A stretch of 64,000 nucleotides of DNA from Hymenobacter setariae (GTDB lineage Bacteria > Bacteroidota > Bacteroidia > Cytophagales > Hymenobacteraceae): positions 124,001-188,000 of the forward strand of contig NZ_VMRJ01000004.1 in the NCBI RefSeq assembly GCF_007713685.1. Direction: 5' to 3'. The stretch's first letter is position 1. Each line of letters begins with the position of its first letter. A model generated the notes under the pieces. The model saw nothing but the letters and a program-made list of their open reading frames with translations. It was not told the origin of the DNA and made no database searches. Shown one piece after another: positions 44,271 through 53,501 of the stretch. The translations under genes and the position numbers were made by a program.

Positions 44271-44732
44271 TTATTCGTCAGTAGCCTGCGCGGTGGCAAA
44301 ATCGGCTAGAAAGCGGCGCAGCTGCTCGGGGGCGTGCACAGCTAGGCCAGGCGGGCGCTGGTAGTCGCGCGCACTTGTCAGCGGAAAGTAGCCGGTGGTG
44401 TGGAGGTCCTTTAGGTCAGTTGATACAAAGCCCATGCGCCAGTCGGGAAACATGCGGCCGGTGGCCGGGGCTTCGTGCAACACGAAGGCGTGCTTGTGGC
44501 GCTCGTCTTGGGCAATTTTCTGGTAGATGCGGGTAACTTCGTCGCGGGGGCCTTCCAATACCTGCACAAATTCTTTGGTACCCGCCGCGTACAGCAGCAA
44601 GCCCGTGAGCCGATGGTCTTGGTTATAAGCGCGAGCTTGACGCAGCAGATGGGCCAGCGCCTCGGGGCTCATGCCGTCGCCCGTGGCCAGGCTATGGTAA
44701 ATAATATGATAAAGTGGCTGGGGGGCAAGCAT
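44271..44732 (-). CDS. BLUF-domain blue-light sensor protein
   Basis: This 153-residue protein is a single BLUF domain with a short C-terminal extension. It has the YHIIYHS start (candidate Tyr), the RAYNQDHRLTGLLLY segment (flavin-contacting Asn), and FVQVLEGPRDEVTRIY with the conserved Gln; FPDWRMGF supplies the conserved Trp/Met region. BLUF domains bind FAD and respond to blue light, changing the hydrogen bonding around Gln. The output partner is not encoded next to it, so it probably works through protein interaction. Start ATG 44732 is the only good one. Confidence 0.85.
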   Translation of the reverse strand: MLAPQPLYHIIYHSLATGDGMSPEALAHLLRQARAYNQDHRLTGLLLYAAGTKEFVQVLEGPRDEVTRIYQKIAQDERHKHAFVLHEAPATGRMFPDWRMGFVSTDLKDLHTTGYFPLTSARDYQRPPGLAVHAPEQLRRFLADFATAQATDE

Positions 44733-45115
44733 AAAACACGGCTATTATTACCTCGCTGTACGCGGCTTTGGGGCCTAGGTTGAGGCACCTAGGGTGCCGG
44801 CTAGCCAAATCTGCGCTCGTTAAAAAGCCTCTCCCACTAGCAATTGGTTTACTTGGCTCCCATAATTATTGACCGGCCCAACGAAAAACCCTATCAGCCT
44901 GCATGGCGATACTTTGCTAATGCGCTCACTTACTGCTTTTTCACGAATTGCTCATCGTTAAATTTTAAACCCAATACTTTTTGCCGGGGCCTTTGGGCTG
45001 CGAAGACGGATAGATGCGCCTCGAAAGCGTCATAGGCCTTTTATGGAAACGTGCCCCGGTAGCCCAGTTGCGCCAAGCGCTTGTTATCTTTCATTCATAC
45101 TTCAGTGATGCAGCA
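44733..45115. other. Intergenic region without recognised genes
   Basis: 383 bp lie between the BLUF gene (minus) and the ribBA terminator. Two CCTAGG sites are present near 44776. A short frame at 44844-45035 has no support from codon use or homology. Nothing else is seen. Confidence 0.5.
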
Positions 45116-45166
45116 GCCCACAAAAAAGCGGCGTAGAGCATTGCTCTACGCCGCTTTTTTGTGGGC
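45116..45166. terminator. Long perfect terminator hairpin of ribBA
   Basis: 45116-45140 pairs perfectly over 25 bp with 45142-45166, a one-base loop, with the core AAAAAAGCGGCGTAGAGCA. It lies 10 bp after the ribBA stop on the minus strand and has T-runs on both sides. Confidence 0.9.
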
Positions 45167-45176
45167 GTTGGCAAGC

Positions 45177-46400
45177 CTAGGCAGCAGCTTCGGGCTTCAT
45201 GTTTTGCAAGATGTCGTGGCCCATCTTGTCGCGCTTGGTAGTGAGGTAGCTCTGGTTGTGCTGGTTGGGCACTATCTCGATGGGCACGGTTTCGACTACC
45301 TCCAGGCCGTAGCCGAGCAGGCCAGTGCGCTTGCGAGGGTTGTTGGTGAGCAGGCGCATCTGCCGAATACCTAGGTCGCGAATAATGGCCGCGCCCACGC
45401 CATAGTCGCGCTCGTCGCCCCGGAAGCCTAGGTCCTCGTTGGCTTGCACGGTATCGCGGCCTTGCTCCTGAAGCTTGTAAGCTTTCAGCTTATTGAGCAG
45501 GCCGATACCGCGGCCTTCCTGGTTCATGTACACAATCACGCCGCGGCCTTCGCGGTCAATCTGCTCCATGGCCTGGTGCAGCTGCGGACCGCAGTCGCAG
45601 CGGCACGAGCCAAAGATGTCGCCGGTCACGCACGACGAATGCACGCGAATGAGCACTGGCTCAGGGCCCGAAATATCGCCCTTCACCAAGGCTAGGTGCT
45701 GGGCCCCGTTCGAGCGCTGGGTATAGGCGTAGAGGTCAAAGTCGCCGTGGGCGGTGGGCATCTTCACCGTGATTTCGCGCTGAATAAGGCTCTCTTGCGC
45801 CAAGCGGTACTTGATGAGGTCCTGCACCGAAATTAACTTCAGGTTCCACTGCTTGGCTACCTTTTCGAGGTCGGGCAGGCGGGCCATTTCGCCGTCTTCC
45901 TTCAAGATTTCGACTAGCACGCCGGCCGGCTCGAAGCCTGCTAGGCGGGCCAGGTCTACGCCCGCTTCGGTGTGGCCAGCGCGGCGCAGCACGCCTTCTT
46001 TACGCGCCTTCAGCGGGAAGATGTGGCCAGGTTTGCCTAGGTCCTCGGGCTTGGTGGCTGGGTCGATGAGCGCCAAGATGGTCTTGGAGCGGTCGGAGGC
46101 CGAGATGCCGGTGGTCACGCCATTGGTCAGCAAATCCACGCTCACGGTGAAGGGGGTGGCGTGCAAGGCCGTGTTGCGGCCCACCATCAGGTCGAGGCCT
46201 AGCTCGTCGCAGCGGTCGGCGGTGAGGGGCGCGCACACCAGGCCGCGCCCATGAGTGGCCATAAAGTTGATGACCTCGGGCGTGGCGCAGCGGGCCGCGC
46301 AAATAAAATCGCCTTCGTTTTCGCGGTCCTCGTCGTCCACCACTATCACGACCTTGCCGGCCTTGATGTCTTCGATGGCGCTTTCTATAGTGTCTAGCAT
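45177..46400 (-). CDS. ribBA: Bifunctional riboflavin synthesis enzyme RibBA
   Basis: Starting at ATG 46400 ([15 protein letters not shown]), 407 residues. The frame is open to GTG 46445, but those codons lie in the inverted repeat. The N-terminal half is 3,4-dihydroxy-2-butanone 4-phosphate synthase ([16 protein letters not shown]), and the C-terminal half is GTP cyclohydrolase II with zinc ligands [11 protein letters not shown] and [11 protein letters not shown]. Both substrates feed the riboflavin pathway: ribulose 5-phosphate and GTP. No FMN riboswitch was seen upstream: the upstream space is occupied by the family C repeat. Confidence 0.95.
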   Translation of the reverse strand: MLDTIESAIEDIKAGKVVIVVDDEDRENEGDFICAARCATPEVINFMATHGRGLVCAPLTADRCDELGLDLMVGRNTALHATPFTVSVDLLTNGVTTGISASDRSKTILALIDPATKPEDLGKPGHIFPLKARKEGVLRRAGHTEAGVDLARLAGFEPAGVLVEILKEDGEMARLPDLEKVAKQWNLKLISVQDLIKYRLAQESLIQREITVKMPTAHGDFDLYAYTQRSNGAQHLALVKGDISGPEPVLIRVHSSCVTGDIFGSCRCDCGPQLHQAMEQIDREGRGVIVYMNQEGRGIGLLNKLKAYKLQEQGRDTVQANEDLGFRGDERDYGVGAAIIRDLGIRQMRLLTNNPRKRTGLLGYGLEVVETVPIEIVPNQHNQSYLTTKRDKMGHDILQNMKPEAAA

Positions 46401-46415
46401 GGTAATTAGTATACT

Positions 46416-46508
46416 GTTCTTGCGAGCGCAGCGAAGCAATCGCACTTGAGTAAGTTTATTCGTAGCTGCCTCGTTTTAGTGCGATTGCTTCGCTGCGCTC
46501 GCAAGGAC
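46416..46508. repeat. Inverted repeat, family C
   Basis: Left arm GTTCTTGCGAGCGCAGCGAA then GCAATCGCACT pairs with the right arm AGTGCGATTGCTTCGCTGCG then CTCGCAAGGAC, almost perfectly over 31 bp, with about 30 bases between. It lies between the GT operon and ribBA, both minus strand. The only other copy is at 50161. Confidence 0.92.
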
Positions 46509-46523
46509 AGGCAATTTTCATCT

Positions 46524-47705
46524 CTAACAATTATCGACAAACAAGTTCTCTAAACTAGCCGTGGTAGCGGCCCAATCGTAGGTGGCGCGCACAAAGGTGT
46601 GGCCACGCTCGGCAAGCTGGGCCGCAGCGCTTTCATCGGCCAACAGCTGACTGATGGCCGCGGCCAGTGCGGGAGCACTGTCGGCTACCAGCAGGTGCTG
46701 GCCGGGTGTGCCGCGCAAGGCGTTGTTGGCAAGCAGAGTGGTTACGCAGGGCAGCTGCATGGCCATGGCCTCTAACAATTTGTTTTGCAAGCCAGTGCCC
46801 ACCCGCATGGGCGCCACAAATACCCGCGCTTCAGCGTAGGCCTGGCGAATATCGGGCAGCCAGCCGCTCACCACCACGCCGGGGCGGCGGGCCAGCGCCT
46901 GCACCCTAGGGGCGGGCGTGGTGCCGGCCACCAATAGCCGGGCCTGGGGGTGCTGGCGCTGCACAAGGGGCAATATTTCTTCGGCCAGCCAGCAGGCAGC
47001 GTCTACATTGGGGTGGTAGCCCATATTGCCGCAAAACACCAGCTCGTAGCGCTTGGCGGTGTGCGGCTGGGGCTGAAAAATATCGAGCGCAATGCCGTTG
47101 GGCACGATGTGAATCTGCTGGCGCTGCGGGTGCTGCACCAGCTGCCGGTCTTGGTCGCTGATGATGGTGCGGTGCGTAAACCAGCCGAATACTTCGGCTT
47201 CGTAGGCACCTAGCCGGCGGGCCTCTAGGACCAGTACCGGCCGCTGCCAGCCCGGCGCCGTGGCCGCCCGCCGCGCCATGCCCGCCGAAAATACATCCAT
47301 GTAGTCCAGCGTCTTAGGGCCCGTATAGTTGCGTAGGTACTCGGCCATGCGGATGAGCTGGCAATACACATGGTCGGGCCGGAAGCTGGCCAGCAAGCTG
47401 TTTACCAAGCGCTGCGCCGCCGCTTCGTAGAAGTAGCCTACCTGCAAGGGCCGCCCGGCTGTGGCTAGCGCTCGCACCAGCCCGCGCCCCCGCGCTACCC
47501 GCCCTAGGGGGTGCACGTGCAGCCCGCCGCGGCAAAGCGGACGCACGGCCGACAGGGCCTCCTCCCCCACTTTCTCATCGCTGAGCGCCAGCAGGCATAT
47601 CTCGTGCCCTTGCCCAGCCAGGTAGCGCAACTGGTAGTAGGCGCGCAGCTTATCGCCCTTGTCGAGCGGGTACGGAAAGCGCGAAAGCAACACGAGCAGG
47701 CGCAT
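46524..47705 (-). CDS. Glycosyltransferase family 4
   Basis: This 393-residue GT-B enzyme has a Rossmann N-terminal domain (RLLVLLSRFPYPLDKGDKLR) and a C-terminal nucleotide-sugar domain (ELVFCGNMGYHPNVDAACWL, then APMRVGTGLQNKLLEAMAMQLPCV with the E-x7-E-type motif). It would extend a surface or exported glycan. It is the last gene of a three-gene operon (50147 to 46524), separated from the previous gene by 3 bp. The acceptor is unknown. Confidence 0.88.
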   Translation of the reverse strand: MRLLVLLSRFPYPLDKGDKLRAYYQLRYLAGQGHEICLLALSDEKVGEEALSAVRPLCRGGLHVHPLGRVARGRGLVRALATAGRPLQVGYFYEAAAQRLVNSLLASFRPDHVYCQLIRMAEYLRNYTGPKTLDYMDVFSAGMARRAATAPGWQRPVLVLEARRLGAYEAEVFGWFTHRTIISDQDRQLVQHPQRQQIHIVPNGIALDIFQPQPHTAKRYELVFCGNMGYHPNVDAACWLAEEILPLVQRQHPQARLLVAGTTPAPRVQALARRPGVVVSGWLPDIRQAYAEARVFVAPMRVGTGLQNKLLEAMAMQLPCVTTLLANNALRGTPGQHLLVADSAPALAAAISQLLADESAAAQLAERGHTFVRATYDWAATTASLENLFVDNC

Positions 47706-47708
47706 AGG

Positions 47709-48956
47709 CTAGGGCTGAGGCACGGGCGTCGGCTGGCCCAATAGCGTTTCGTAAAGACCTAGGAGCCGCTGCGTTACCTGGCGGGTGTCGTACTCGGCGT
47801 GGGCCGTGCGAGCGGCCGCCTCCGCAATAGCAGCTAGCGGTAGGCGGCCGTGGTAGTAGTCGCGCAGCGCCGCCAGCCAGGCAGCGGCTCCGTCGCGCAG
47901 CAAGATGTTTTCGTCGTTGTGGGCCGCGATGCCCTCAGCCCCTAGGGTGGTGCTGAGCACGGCTTTGCCCAGCGCAAGGCCCTCTACCACTTTCACGCGC
48001 ATGCCGCCGCCGCTGAGCAGCGGCACTAGCATCAGCTCATATTGCTGCATAAAGGCTGGGGCCGACTCCACAAAGCCGTGCACAAAGACGTTGTCCTGGC
48101 CGGGCGGGCGGCTGGTGAGGTCAGCGGGCGGGTGCGAACCAGCAATGTGCAACTCCAGCTCGGGCATTTCGGCGTGAGCCTGGGGCCAGATTTCTTTCAA
48201 AAACCAGGCAAGCCCTTCCAAATTGGGCAGCCAGTTGAGCGAACCAATGACAAAGAGCGTACGAGGGCGCGGCGGCGCAGTGGCTGCTGGCAAGCGCCCT
48301 AGGTCATAGCTAGCGGGGATGACAGCAATAGGCTCAGGGCAACCCATTTGCCGCAGGCGGTCAGCATCTTGCTTTGTAATAGCCGCGACGGCATCAAAGC
48401 GAGGCAGCACCTCGTGCTCAAATCTAGCTAGCCGGCTAGCCATGTTCTGCAAGTACCAACTTTTGAGCGGGTTGCCGGTGCGACCGGCCAGCATTTGCCA
48501 GATAGTATGCTCGATATTATGAGCCCGCAATACCAGTGGTGGCAGTTGTGCCCCCTGGCTCCTCATCTTAGTAGTAAGCAGCTCTAAATAGGGCGCTACG
48601 AAGGTGCCCTCAAACTGCACAAGGTCTGCCGGGTCTGCTACCAGTGTTGCGGCAAGCTCATCAAGCAATGCCTTGCTAACAAATCGCTGCACATTGTATG
48701 CTTCTTGGCTAAACAACAGATTTCGCAGTGCCGCCAGTGGCCGGATGCGCGTGTCCACGTCCACCGTCACGAGGCGCACATTAGGCCCTAGGTGGGCTAG
48801 CGCATCGGCGGGCTGGTGATGCTTGGGCGTATTGGCAGCCAGGATAGTGACGCGGTGACCCGCTTCGGCAAGGCCCCGTGCCGTTTCGTACATGGCCAGG
48901 GCCCCGCCATCGTGCGGCGGATACGGAACGCGGGGACAGAGTTGCAGAATATGCAT
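47709..48956 (-). CDS. Glycosyltransferase family 4-like protein
   Basis: The protein is 415 residues, with an N-terminal domain starting MHILQLCPRVPYPPHDGGA (typical GT4 opening, GG loop) and the C-terminal domain LFVIGSLNWLPNLEGLAWFL, VPLLSGGGMRVKVVEGLALGKAVL. It is the middle gene of the three-gene operon, with 24 bp before and 3 bp after. It probably acts in sequence with its two neighbours in one polysaccharide. Sugar specificity cannot be read. Confidence 0.88.
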   Translation of the reverse strand: MHILQLCPRVPYPPHDGGALAMYETARGLAEAGHRVTILAANTPKHHQPADALAHLGPNVRLVTVDVDTRIRPLAALRNLLFSQEAYNVQRFVSKALLDELAATLVADPADLVQFEGTFVAPYLELLTTKMRSQGAQLPPLVLRAHNIEHTIWQMLAGRTGNPLKSWYLQNMASRLARFEHEVLPRFDAVAAITKQDADRLRQMGCPEPIAVIPASYDLGRLPAATAPPRPRTLFVIGSLNWLPNLEGLAWFLKEIWPQAHAEMPELELHIAGSHPPADLTSRPPGQDNVFVHGFVESAPAFMQQYELMLVPLLSGGGMRVKVVEGLALGKAVLSTTLGAEGIAAHNDENILLRDGAAAWLAALRDYYHGRLPLAAIAEAAARTAHAEYDTRQVTQRLLGLYETLLGQPTPVPQP

Positions 48957-48980
48957 TGAGCGGCGAAGATAAGCTGCGGC

Positions 48981-50147
48981 CTAGGCTCGCACCGGCGCCG
49001 TTTGGATGGCCTGCTGCACCGCTTCCCACACTACTGCTGCGCTACGCGCCCACGAATAGCGCGCTACATTGGCCAGCCCTGCGGCTTGCAGGCGGGCACG
49101 CAGGGCCGCATCTTGGTGCAGTTGGGTCAGCCCCGCCGCAATGGCTGTCGGCTGGTAGGGGTCGCAGAGCAAGGCCCCGGCCACACCGCCCGCCACCTCG
49201 GGCAATGACGATAAATTAGACGTGAGCACCGGGCAGCCGCTGGCCTGTGCCTCGACCACGGGCAAGCCGAAGCCCTCAAAAAAGGGCACGTACACCGTAA
49301 CCAGGGCGGCGGCGTAAAGGCCAGCCAGGTCGCTCTCGCTCACGCGACCCGTAAAGCGCACGGCTGCCTGCACGGCGGGAGGCAGCGCCTTATACGCCTC
49401 AAAAATGGGCCCTGCCTGCCAGGCCTGCCGCCCCACAATGAGAAGCTGCACGGCCGCGGCGGCTTCGCCACCCTCAGCCTTAAACAAGCCGAAGGCTTGG
49501 AGCAAATGACTCAGGTTTTTGCGCGGCTGCAGCGCGCCCACAAATAAGAAGTAAGGCTGCCCCTGGCTGAATTGCGCTCGCACGGCCACCTGCGCGGCCG
49601 CTGGCTGCGGCTGAAAATGCGCGGCCGGCGCATTGTACGCCACTTTGATGGGCTCGGTGGCCAGGCCAAACTGAGCCCCTATGTCCTGCCGCGTGGCCTC
49701 TGACACGGCTACTAGCTGCTCGACAGCGCGGGCAAAACGCGGCGTAAAGTAGCGGTAGTACTGCCTGATAAGGCGATGCATGTCCTGTGGGCGGTGCCGG
49801 TACACCAGGTCGTGCACCACCATCACGCGGGGCACAGTGGTGCCGAGCACTGTAAAGCCCTCGGGCGAGAGCAGCGCGGCGGGCTGGTGCTGGCGCAGCC
49901 ACCACGCCACCGCACCCTCGTACCAGGCCAGCATCAGGAACGGGTGGCGGGCCGGGGGGTACAGCACGTGCGGCACCACGTTGGGCCCGAAGAGATAGCG
50001 CGCATCGTAGGCGCGGTCGAAGAGGAAGTGAAAGGTGCAGTCGGGATGCTGCTGCACCAGTTCGCGCAAAATTTCGGCCGTGTAGCGCCCTAGGCCCTCA
50101 AGGTGGCCCCCAGGAAGTAGAAAGCGGGTAGTAACGGCTAGGTGCAT
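48981..50147 (-). CDS. Glycosyltransferase family 4 (GT1-like)
   Basis: The product is 388 residues and begins with MHLAVTTRFLLPGGHLEGLG. Motifs are YFLFVGALQPRKNLSHLLQA for the donor-binding start and VPFFEGFGLPVVEAQASGCPV, the classic EGFGLPxxEAxA motif of GT4 retaining enzymes (mannosyl/rhamnosyl-type). It is the first gene of the operon. The second family C repeat lies directly upstream (50161-50243), where a promoter would be expected, and I found no TAnnTTTG element there. Confidence 0.92.
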   Translation of the reverse strand: MHLAVTTRFLLPGGHLEGLGRYTAEILRELVQQHPDCTFHFLFDRAYDARYLFGPNVVPHVLYPPARHPFLMLAWYEGAVAWWLRQHQPAALLSPEGFTVLGTTVPRVMVVHDLVYRHRPQDMHRLIRQYYRYFTPRFARAVEQLVAVSEATRQDIGAQFGLATEPIKVAYNAPAAHFQPQPAAAQVAVRAQFSQGQPYFLFVGALQPRKNLSHLLQAFGLFKAEGGEAAAAVQLLIVGRQAWQAGPIFEAYKALPPAVQAAVRFTGRVSESDLAGLYAAALVTVYVPFFEGFGLPVVEAQASGCPVLTSNLSSLPEVAGGVAGALLCDPYQPTAIAAGLTQLHQDAALRARLQAAGLANVARYSWARSAAVVWEAVQQAIQTAPVRA

Positions 50148-50160
50148 TGCGTGGCAACGG

Positions 50161-50243
50161 GTTGTCCTTGCGAGCGCCGCGAAGCAACCGCATCAAGGCG
50201 AGTTGCGCTAGGGCGATTGTTTAGCGGCGCTCGCAAGGGCAAC
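50161..50243. repeat. Inverted repeat, family C
   Basis: Left arm GTTGTCCTTGCGAGCGCCGC then GAAGCAACCGC pairs with the right arm ending GGCGCTCGCAAGGGCAAC, with several mismatches in the inner part. It lies between the K+ channel gene and the first GT gene. The other copy is at 46416. Confidence 0.88.
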
Positions 50244-50250
50244 CAACGCT

Positions 50251-51270
50251 TTATTTAAACTGCTGGTGTAGCGCTTGTATCTGCGCTTCGTTGCCGAGCA
50301 CGAGTAGTACGTCGCCGGCGGCGGTGCGGTAGTCAGCGGCGGGGCTCACTTCGAGGTCGCCGCTTTCGCCCCGGCGCAGGGCAATTATAGTGGCCCCAGT
50401 GCGCGAGCGCACATCAAGCTCCCGAATGCTGTGGCCGCGTAGCGTGGGCTTTAGCTCGTTGTAGGGCAGCTCTTCGAGGCGCAGCTTGTTAGGGTCGAGA
50501 CCCGAAATCATGTCCAGAAACTTGATAACCTCGGGCCGGATAATGAGGTTGGCCATGTGCGAACCGCCGATTTCGTCGGGCATCACTACCGAGTTGGCCC
50601 CGGCCGAAATAAGCTTGCTCACGCTGCTGCGGGCACTGGCCCGGGCAATGATGGTGAGATTAGGGTTGAGCTCGCGGGCAGTGAGAGCCACAAACACGTT
50701 GTCAGCGTCTTTGGGCAATGCTGTGATGAGGGCCCGCGCCCGCTCAATGCCCGCTTGGCGCAAGGTGGCTTCGGACGTAGCATCGCCGAAAACAGCTGGA
50801 ATCTGGGTGCGGCTGGCTTCGTTGGCCGCATTTAGCAGGGTTTGGTCTTGCTCGACTACTACGGCGCGGGTGCCACTGTGGCGCAGTTCGTCGTAGGCCT
50901 TGTAGCCGTTGCGCCCAAAGCCGCAGACAATGACGTGGTCGTGGAAGCTCCTGATTTCTTGGTCGGCGCGAATCATGCGAAAAAGGTGGCGCAGTTCGCC
51001 ATCAAAAATGTAAGTGGTGAGCACCGACACGAGGTAGGCCACCACCAAGAGATTGAACAGGATGTAAAACGACGTAAACAGCCGCCCTAGGTCGGAAAGC
51101 GGATGCACTTCGCCAAAGCCCACCGTCGAGGCGGTGATGACGGTCATGTAAAAAGCATCGACCAGCGGATAATGCTCGATGCCCATGAAGCCCGCCACGC
51201 CCACCGCGAAGCTGAACACCAGCAGCCCTAGGGCCAGGTAGAGGCGGGAAAGGTTAAGTTGTTTGAGCAT
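50251..51270 (-). CDS. Potassium channel protein with RCK (TrkA-N/C) domains
   Basis: This 339-residue protein has two membrane segments around the pore loop with filter TVGFGEVHP, followed by an RCK/TrkA-N Rossmann domain (VIVCGFGRNGYKAYDEL) and a TrkA-C domain. It is a Kch/MthK-type K+ channel whose gating depends on a bound nucleotide or ion. The start ATG 51270 is normal. It lies between two inverted repeats (families C and B), and is not part of an operon with neighbours by spacing. Confidence 0.9.
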   Translation of the reverse strand: MLKQLNLSRLYLALGLLVFSFAVGVAGFMGIEHYPLVDAFYMTVITASTVGFGEVHPLSDLGRLFTSFYILFNLLVVAYLVSVLTTYIFDGELRHLFRMIRADQEIRSFHDHVIVCGFGRNGYKAYDELRHSGTRAVVVEQDQTLLNAANEASRTQIPAVFGDATSEATLRQAGIERARALITALPKDADNVFVALTARELNPNLTIIARASARSSVSKLISAGANSVVMPDEIGGSHMANLIIRPEVIKFLDMISGLDPNKLRLEELPYNELKPTLRGHSIRELDVRSRTGATIIALRRGESGDLEVSPAADYRTAAGDVLLVLGNEAQIQALHQQFK

Positions 51271-51289
51271 CTAGGTAGTGTACGCCACT

Positions 51290-51387
51290 TGTTATGCAGC
51301 GCGCAGCGAAGCATCTCGTATACTGACGTTTGCGAACGTTGAAGATTATTGCGTCGCGCGAGATGCCTCGCTGCGCGCTGTATGACA
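51290..51387. repeat. Intergenic inverted repeat, family B
   Basis: Left arm TGTTATGCAGCGCGCAGCGA then AGCATCTCG pairs with the right arm CGAGATGCCTCGCTGCGCGC then TGTATGACA. The centre is about 45 bases. It lies between the dnaG gene and the K+ channel gene, both minus strand. Confidence 0.9.
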
Positions 51388-51398
51388 GGCGTTTTCTT

Positions 51399-53474
51399 TT
51401 ATGAATTTCTGGCTACCACCGTACCTAGCATCTGTGCCAGCTGGCCGTCGAGCTTAGTTAGCTCATTATAACGCAGCAATACATTTAGCTGTTCGTTGCT
51501 GTCGAGCTGGTTGTCTTGGAGCTGGGTTAGGCACTGCTGGCGCTCGCGCTGCACGTGGCACTTATTGAGGCGCAGGATGGCGTTGTCGCAGGCTAGCTGA
51601 ATGAGGTTCAGCTCGGTGGGCACGTAGATGTCCTTGATGCGCCAGTTGGGGCTGAGGTCGTAGCGCTCGGTAGCAAAGTCGGCCAGCAGGCTTCGGATGG
51701 CCGCGTCTTCGTGGTGGGCCAGCAGGCGCAGGTCGGGCAGTTGGCCTTGCAAAAAGGCCTCGCGGCACTCGGCCCAGAGGCGGGCGTAGAGCGGGTTTTG
51801 CAGAGGCGTGCCGTCGAGCTGGCTCAGCAGGTAGTGCGCTACCGATACCTCGGGCTGCACCTCGTGCGGGCCGTATAGCACCAATAGGCGCAGCACGGCC
51901 TGCTCGCACTGGGTTAGCACGTCGAGCGGGGCGGCCAATTCGGCAAGGCCCGCCGTGGGGCCGGCTAGCTGCGATGCCTCCTCTTCCGAGCCGTGGGTGA
52001 CCCCGTACATGGCCATCTCAATCTCTTCCTCGGGCGTGAGGGGGCGCGGGTTGGCGGCAGCTAGGGCCGACGGAGAATCGGCTGGGCGCGAGGCGGGCGC
52101 AGGTGTTGGGGTAGTCGGCGGCGTGTTACTCCTACCAGCGGCTGGAGTTTTGAGGAGCTTGTTGTATTCGGTGATAATCACCTGCTCATCAAAGCCGAAC
52201 GTTACTGCCGTCTGTTGCAAAAACACCTGGCGCTTGAGGCCATCGGGCACCTTGGCAATGCTTTGGAGCACCTCCCGTATGGCCTCGGCCTTCTTAATAG
52301 GGTCGGCGCTGGCCTCGCGGGCCACCAGCGTGGTTTTGAAAGCAATAAAGTCCTGGCTCTGGTTTTCGACGTAGTCGGCGAAGCGCTGGTCGCCCACCTT
52401 GCGGATGTAGCTGTCGGGGTCATCGCCATCGGGGAAGAGCACCACGCGTACGTTCAGGCCACCTTCGAGCAGCAGGTCGATGCCGCGCAAGCTGGCCTTG
52501 ATGCCGGCCGCGTCGCCATCGTAGAGCACTGTTACGTTGTCAGTGTAGCGCTTGATGAGGCGAATCTGGCCTTCGGTAAGCGAGGTACCTGATGAAGCCA
52601 CCACGTTTTTGATGCCGCCCTGGTGCAAACTCAGCACATCGAGGTAGCCCTCCACGAGGTAGCACAGCTCTTCGTGCCGAATAGCCTGCCGGGCCTGAAA
52701 CAGGCCGTAGAGCACATCCGACTTGTGGTAGATGTCCGACTCAGGCGAGTTCAGATACTTCGCCATCTTGTCGTCGCGCTTCAGGGTGCGCGCCCCAAAG
52801 CCCACCACACGCCCGCTCACGTTGTGAATCGGGAACATGACGCGGCCCCGGAATCGGTCGTAGCGCCGGCCGGTGTCTTGGCCCTGGTCGTCTTGGCGCT
52901 GCACCACCAGGCCGGTTTTTTCGAGGTACTTGAGCTGGTGGCCGGCTTTTTCAGCGGCCTTCAGCAGGTCGTCCCACTGGTCGAGCGAGTAGCCCAGCTC
53001 GAAGGTTTGAATGGTCCCTAGGTTCAGGCCGCGCTCCTTAAGGTAGGCGTAACCCACGCCCATGCCTTCGTCGGTGTTTTGGAGCAGGCGGTGGTAATGG
53101 TCTTTGGCCCAATTGCTGACGATGTACTGCGAGTCGCGCTCGTTTTGGCGCAGTTGCTCTTCCGGGGTACGCTCCTCTTCTTCGGGAATGGAGATGCCGT
53201 ACTTTTTGGCCAGGGCACGCAGGGCTTCGGGGTAGCTGCTGCCCTCCACGTCCATCACGAAGTTGACCACGTTGCCCGATTTGCCGCAGCCAAAGCACTT
53301 GTAGAAGCCCTTGGCTGGCGCTACCGAAAACGACGGCGATTTTTCGTTGTGAAAGGGGCAGCAGGCCCAGTAATTCTGCCCGTTGCGCTTGAGGGGCACG
53401 TAGTCGCCCACCACCTCCAGAATGTCGGCGGTGTGGTATATCTGGTCAATAATGTCTTTCGGAATGCGGGCCAC
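51399..53474 (-). CDS. dnaG: DNA primase DnaG
   Basis: The product is 691 residues. It has the CHC2 zinc domain near residue 40 (YWACCPFHNEKSPSFSV, then YKCFGCGKSGN), a catalytic core with TOPRIM (LVEGYLDVLSLHQGG, then VLYDGDAAG) and a C-terminal helicase-interaction domain. The linker around residues 450-490 is rich in Pro/Thr/Ala. It makes the RNA primers in replication. An exact TAnnTTTG element sits about 20 bp before the ATG. A family B repeat follows the stop. Confidence 0.95.
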   Translation of the reverse strand: MARIPKDIIDQIYHTADILEVVGDYVPLKRNGQNYWACCPFHNEKSPSFSVAPAKGFYKCFGCGKSGNVVNFVMDVEGSSYPEALRALAKKYGISIPEEEERTPEEQLRQNERDSQYIVSNWAKDHYHRLLQNTDEGMGVGYAYLKERGLNLGTIQTFELGYSLDQWDDLLKAAEKAGHQLKYLEKTGLVVQRQDDQGQDTGRRYDRFRGRVMFPIHNVSGRVVGFGARTLKRDDKMAKYLNSPESDIYHKSDVLYGLFQARQAIRHEELCYLVEGYLDVLSLHQGGIKNVVASSGTSLTEGQIRLIKRYTDNVTVLYDGDAAGIKASLRGIDLLLEGGLNVRVVLFPDGDDPDSYIRKVGDQRFADYVENQSQDFIAFKTTLVAREASADPIKKAEAIREVLQSIAKVPDGLKRQVFLQQTAVTFGFDEQVIITEYNKLLKTPAAGRSNTPPTTPTPAPASRPADSPSALAAANPRPLTPEEEIEMAMYGVTHGSEEEASQLAGPTAGLAELAAPLDVLTQCEQAVLRLLVLYGPHEVQPEVSVAHYLLSQLDGTPLQNPLYARLWAECREAFLQGQLPDLRLLAHHEDAAIRSLLADFATERYDLSPNWRIKDIYVPTELNLIQLACDNAILRLNKCHVQRERQQCLTQLQDNQLDSNEQLNVLLRYNELTKLDGQLAQMLGTVVARNS

Positions 53475-53493
53475 GGCAGGGAATTAAAGCCAT

Positions 53494-53501
53494 CAAATTT
53501 A
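53494..53501 (-). promoter_or_regulatory. Promoter -7 element of dnaG
   Basis: CAAATTTA on the plus strand reads TAAATTTG on the minus strand, an exact TAnnTTTG match, 20 bp before the dnaG ATG at 53474. A -33 TTTG was not seen in the GC-rich flank. Confidence 0.5.

Noticed and set aside
44844..45035. 63-residue frame in the BLUF-ribBA gap
   Set aside because: No start context, no motif and AT-rich composition; no support other than the frame itself.
46401..46508. FMN riboswitch upstream of ribBA
   Set aside because: The space upstream of the ribBA ATG is occupied by the family C repeat and lacks the RFN-element sequence pattern (AGGGGCGGGG...).
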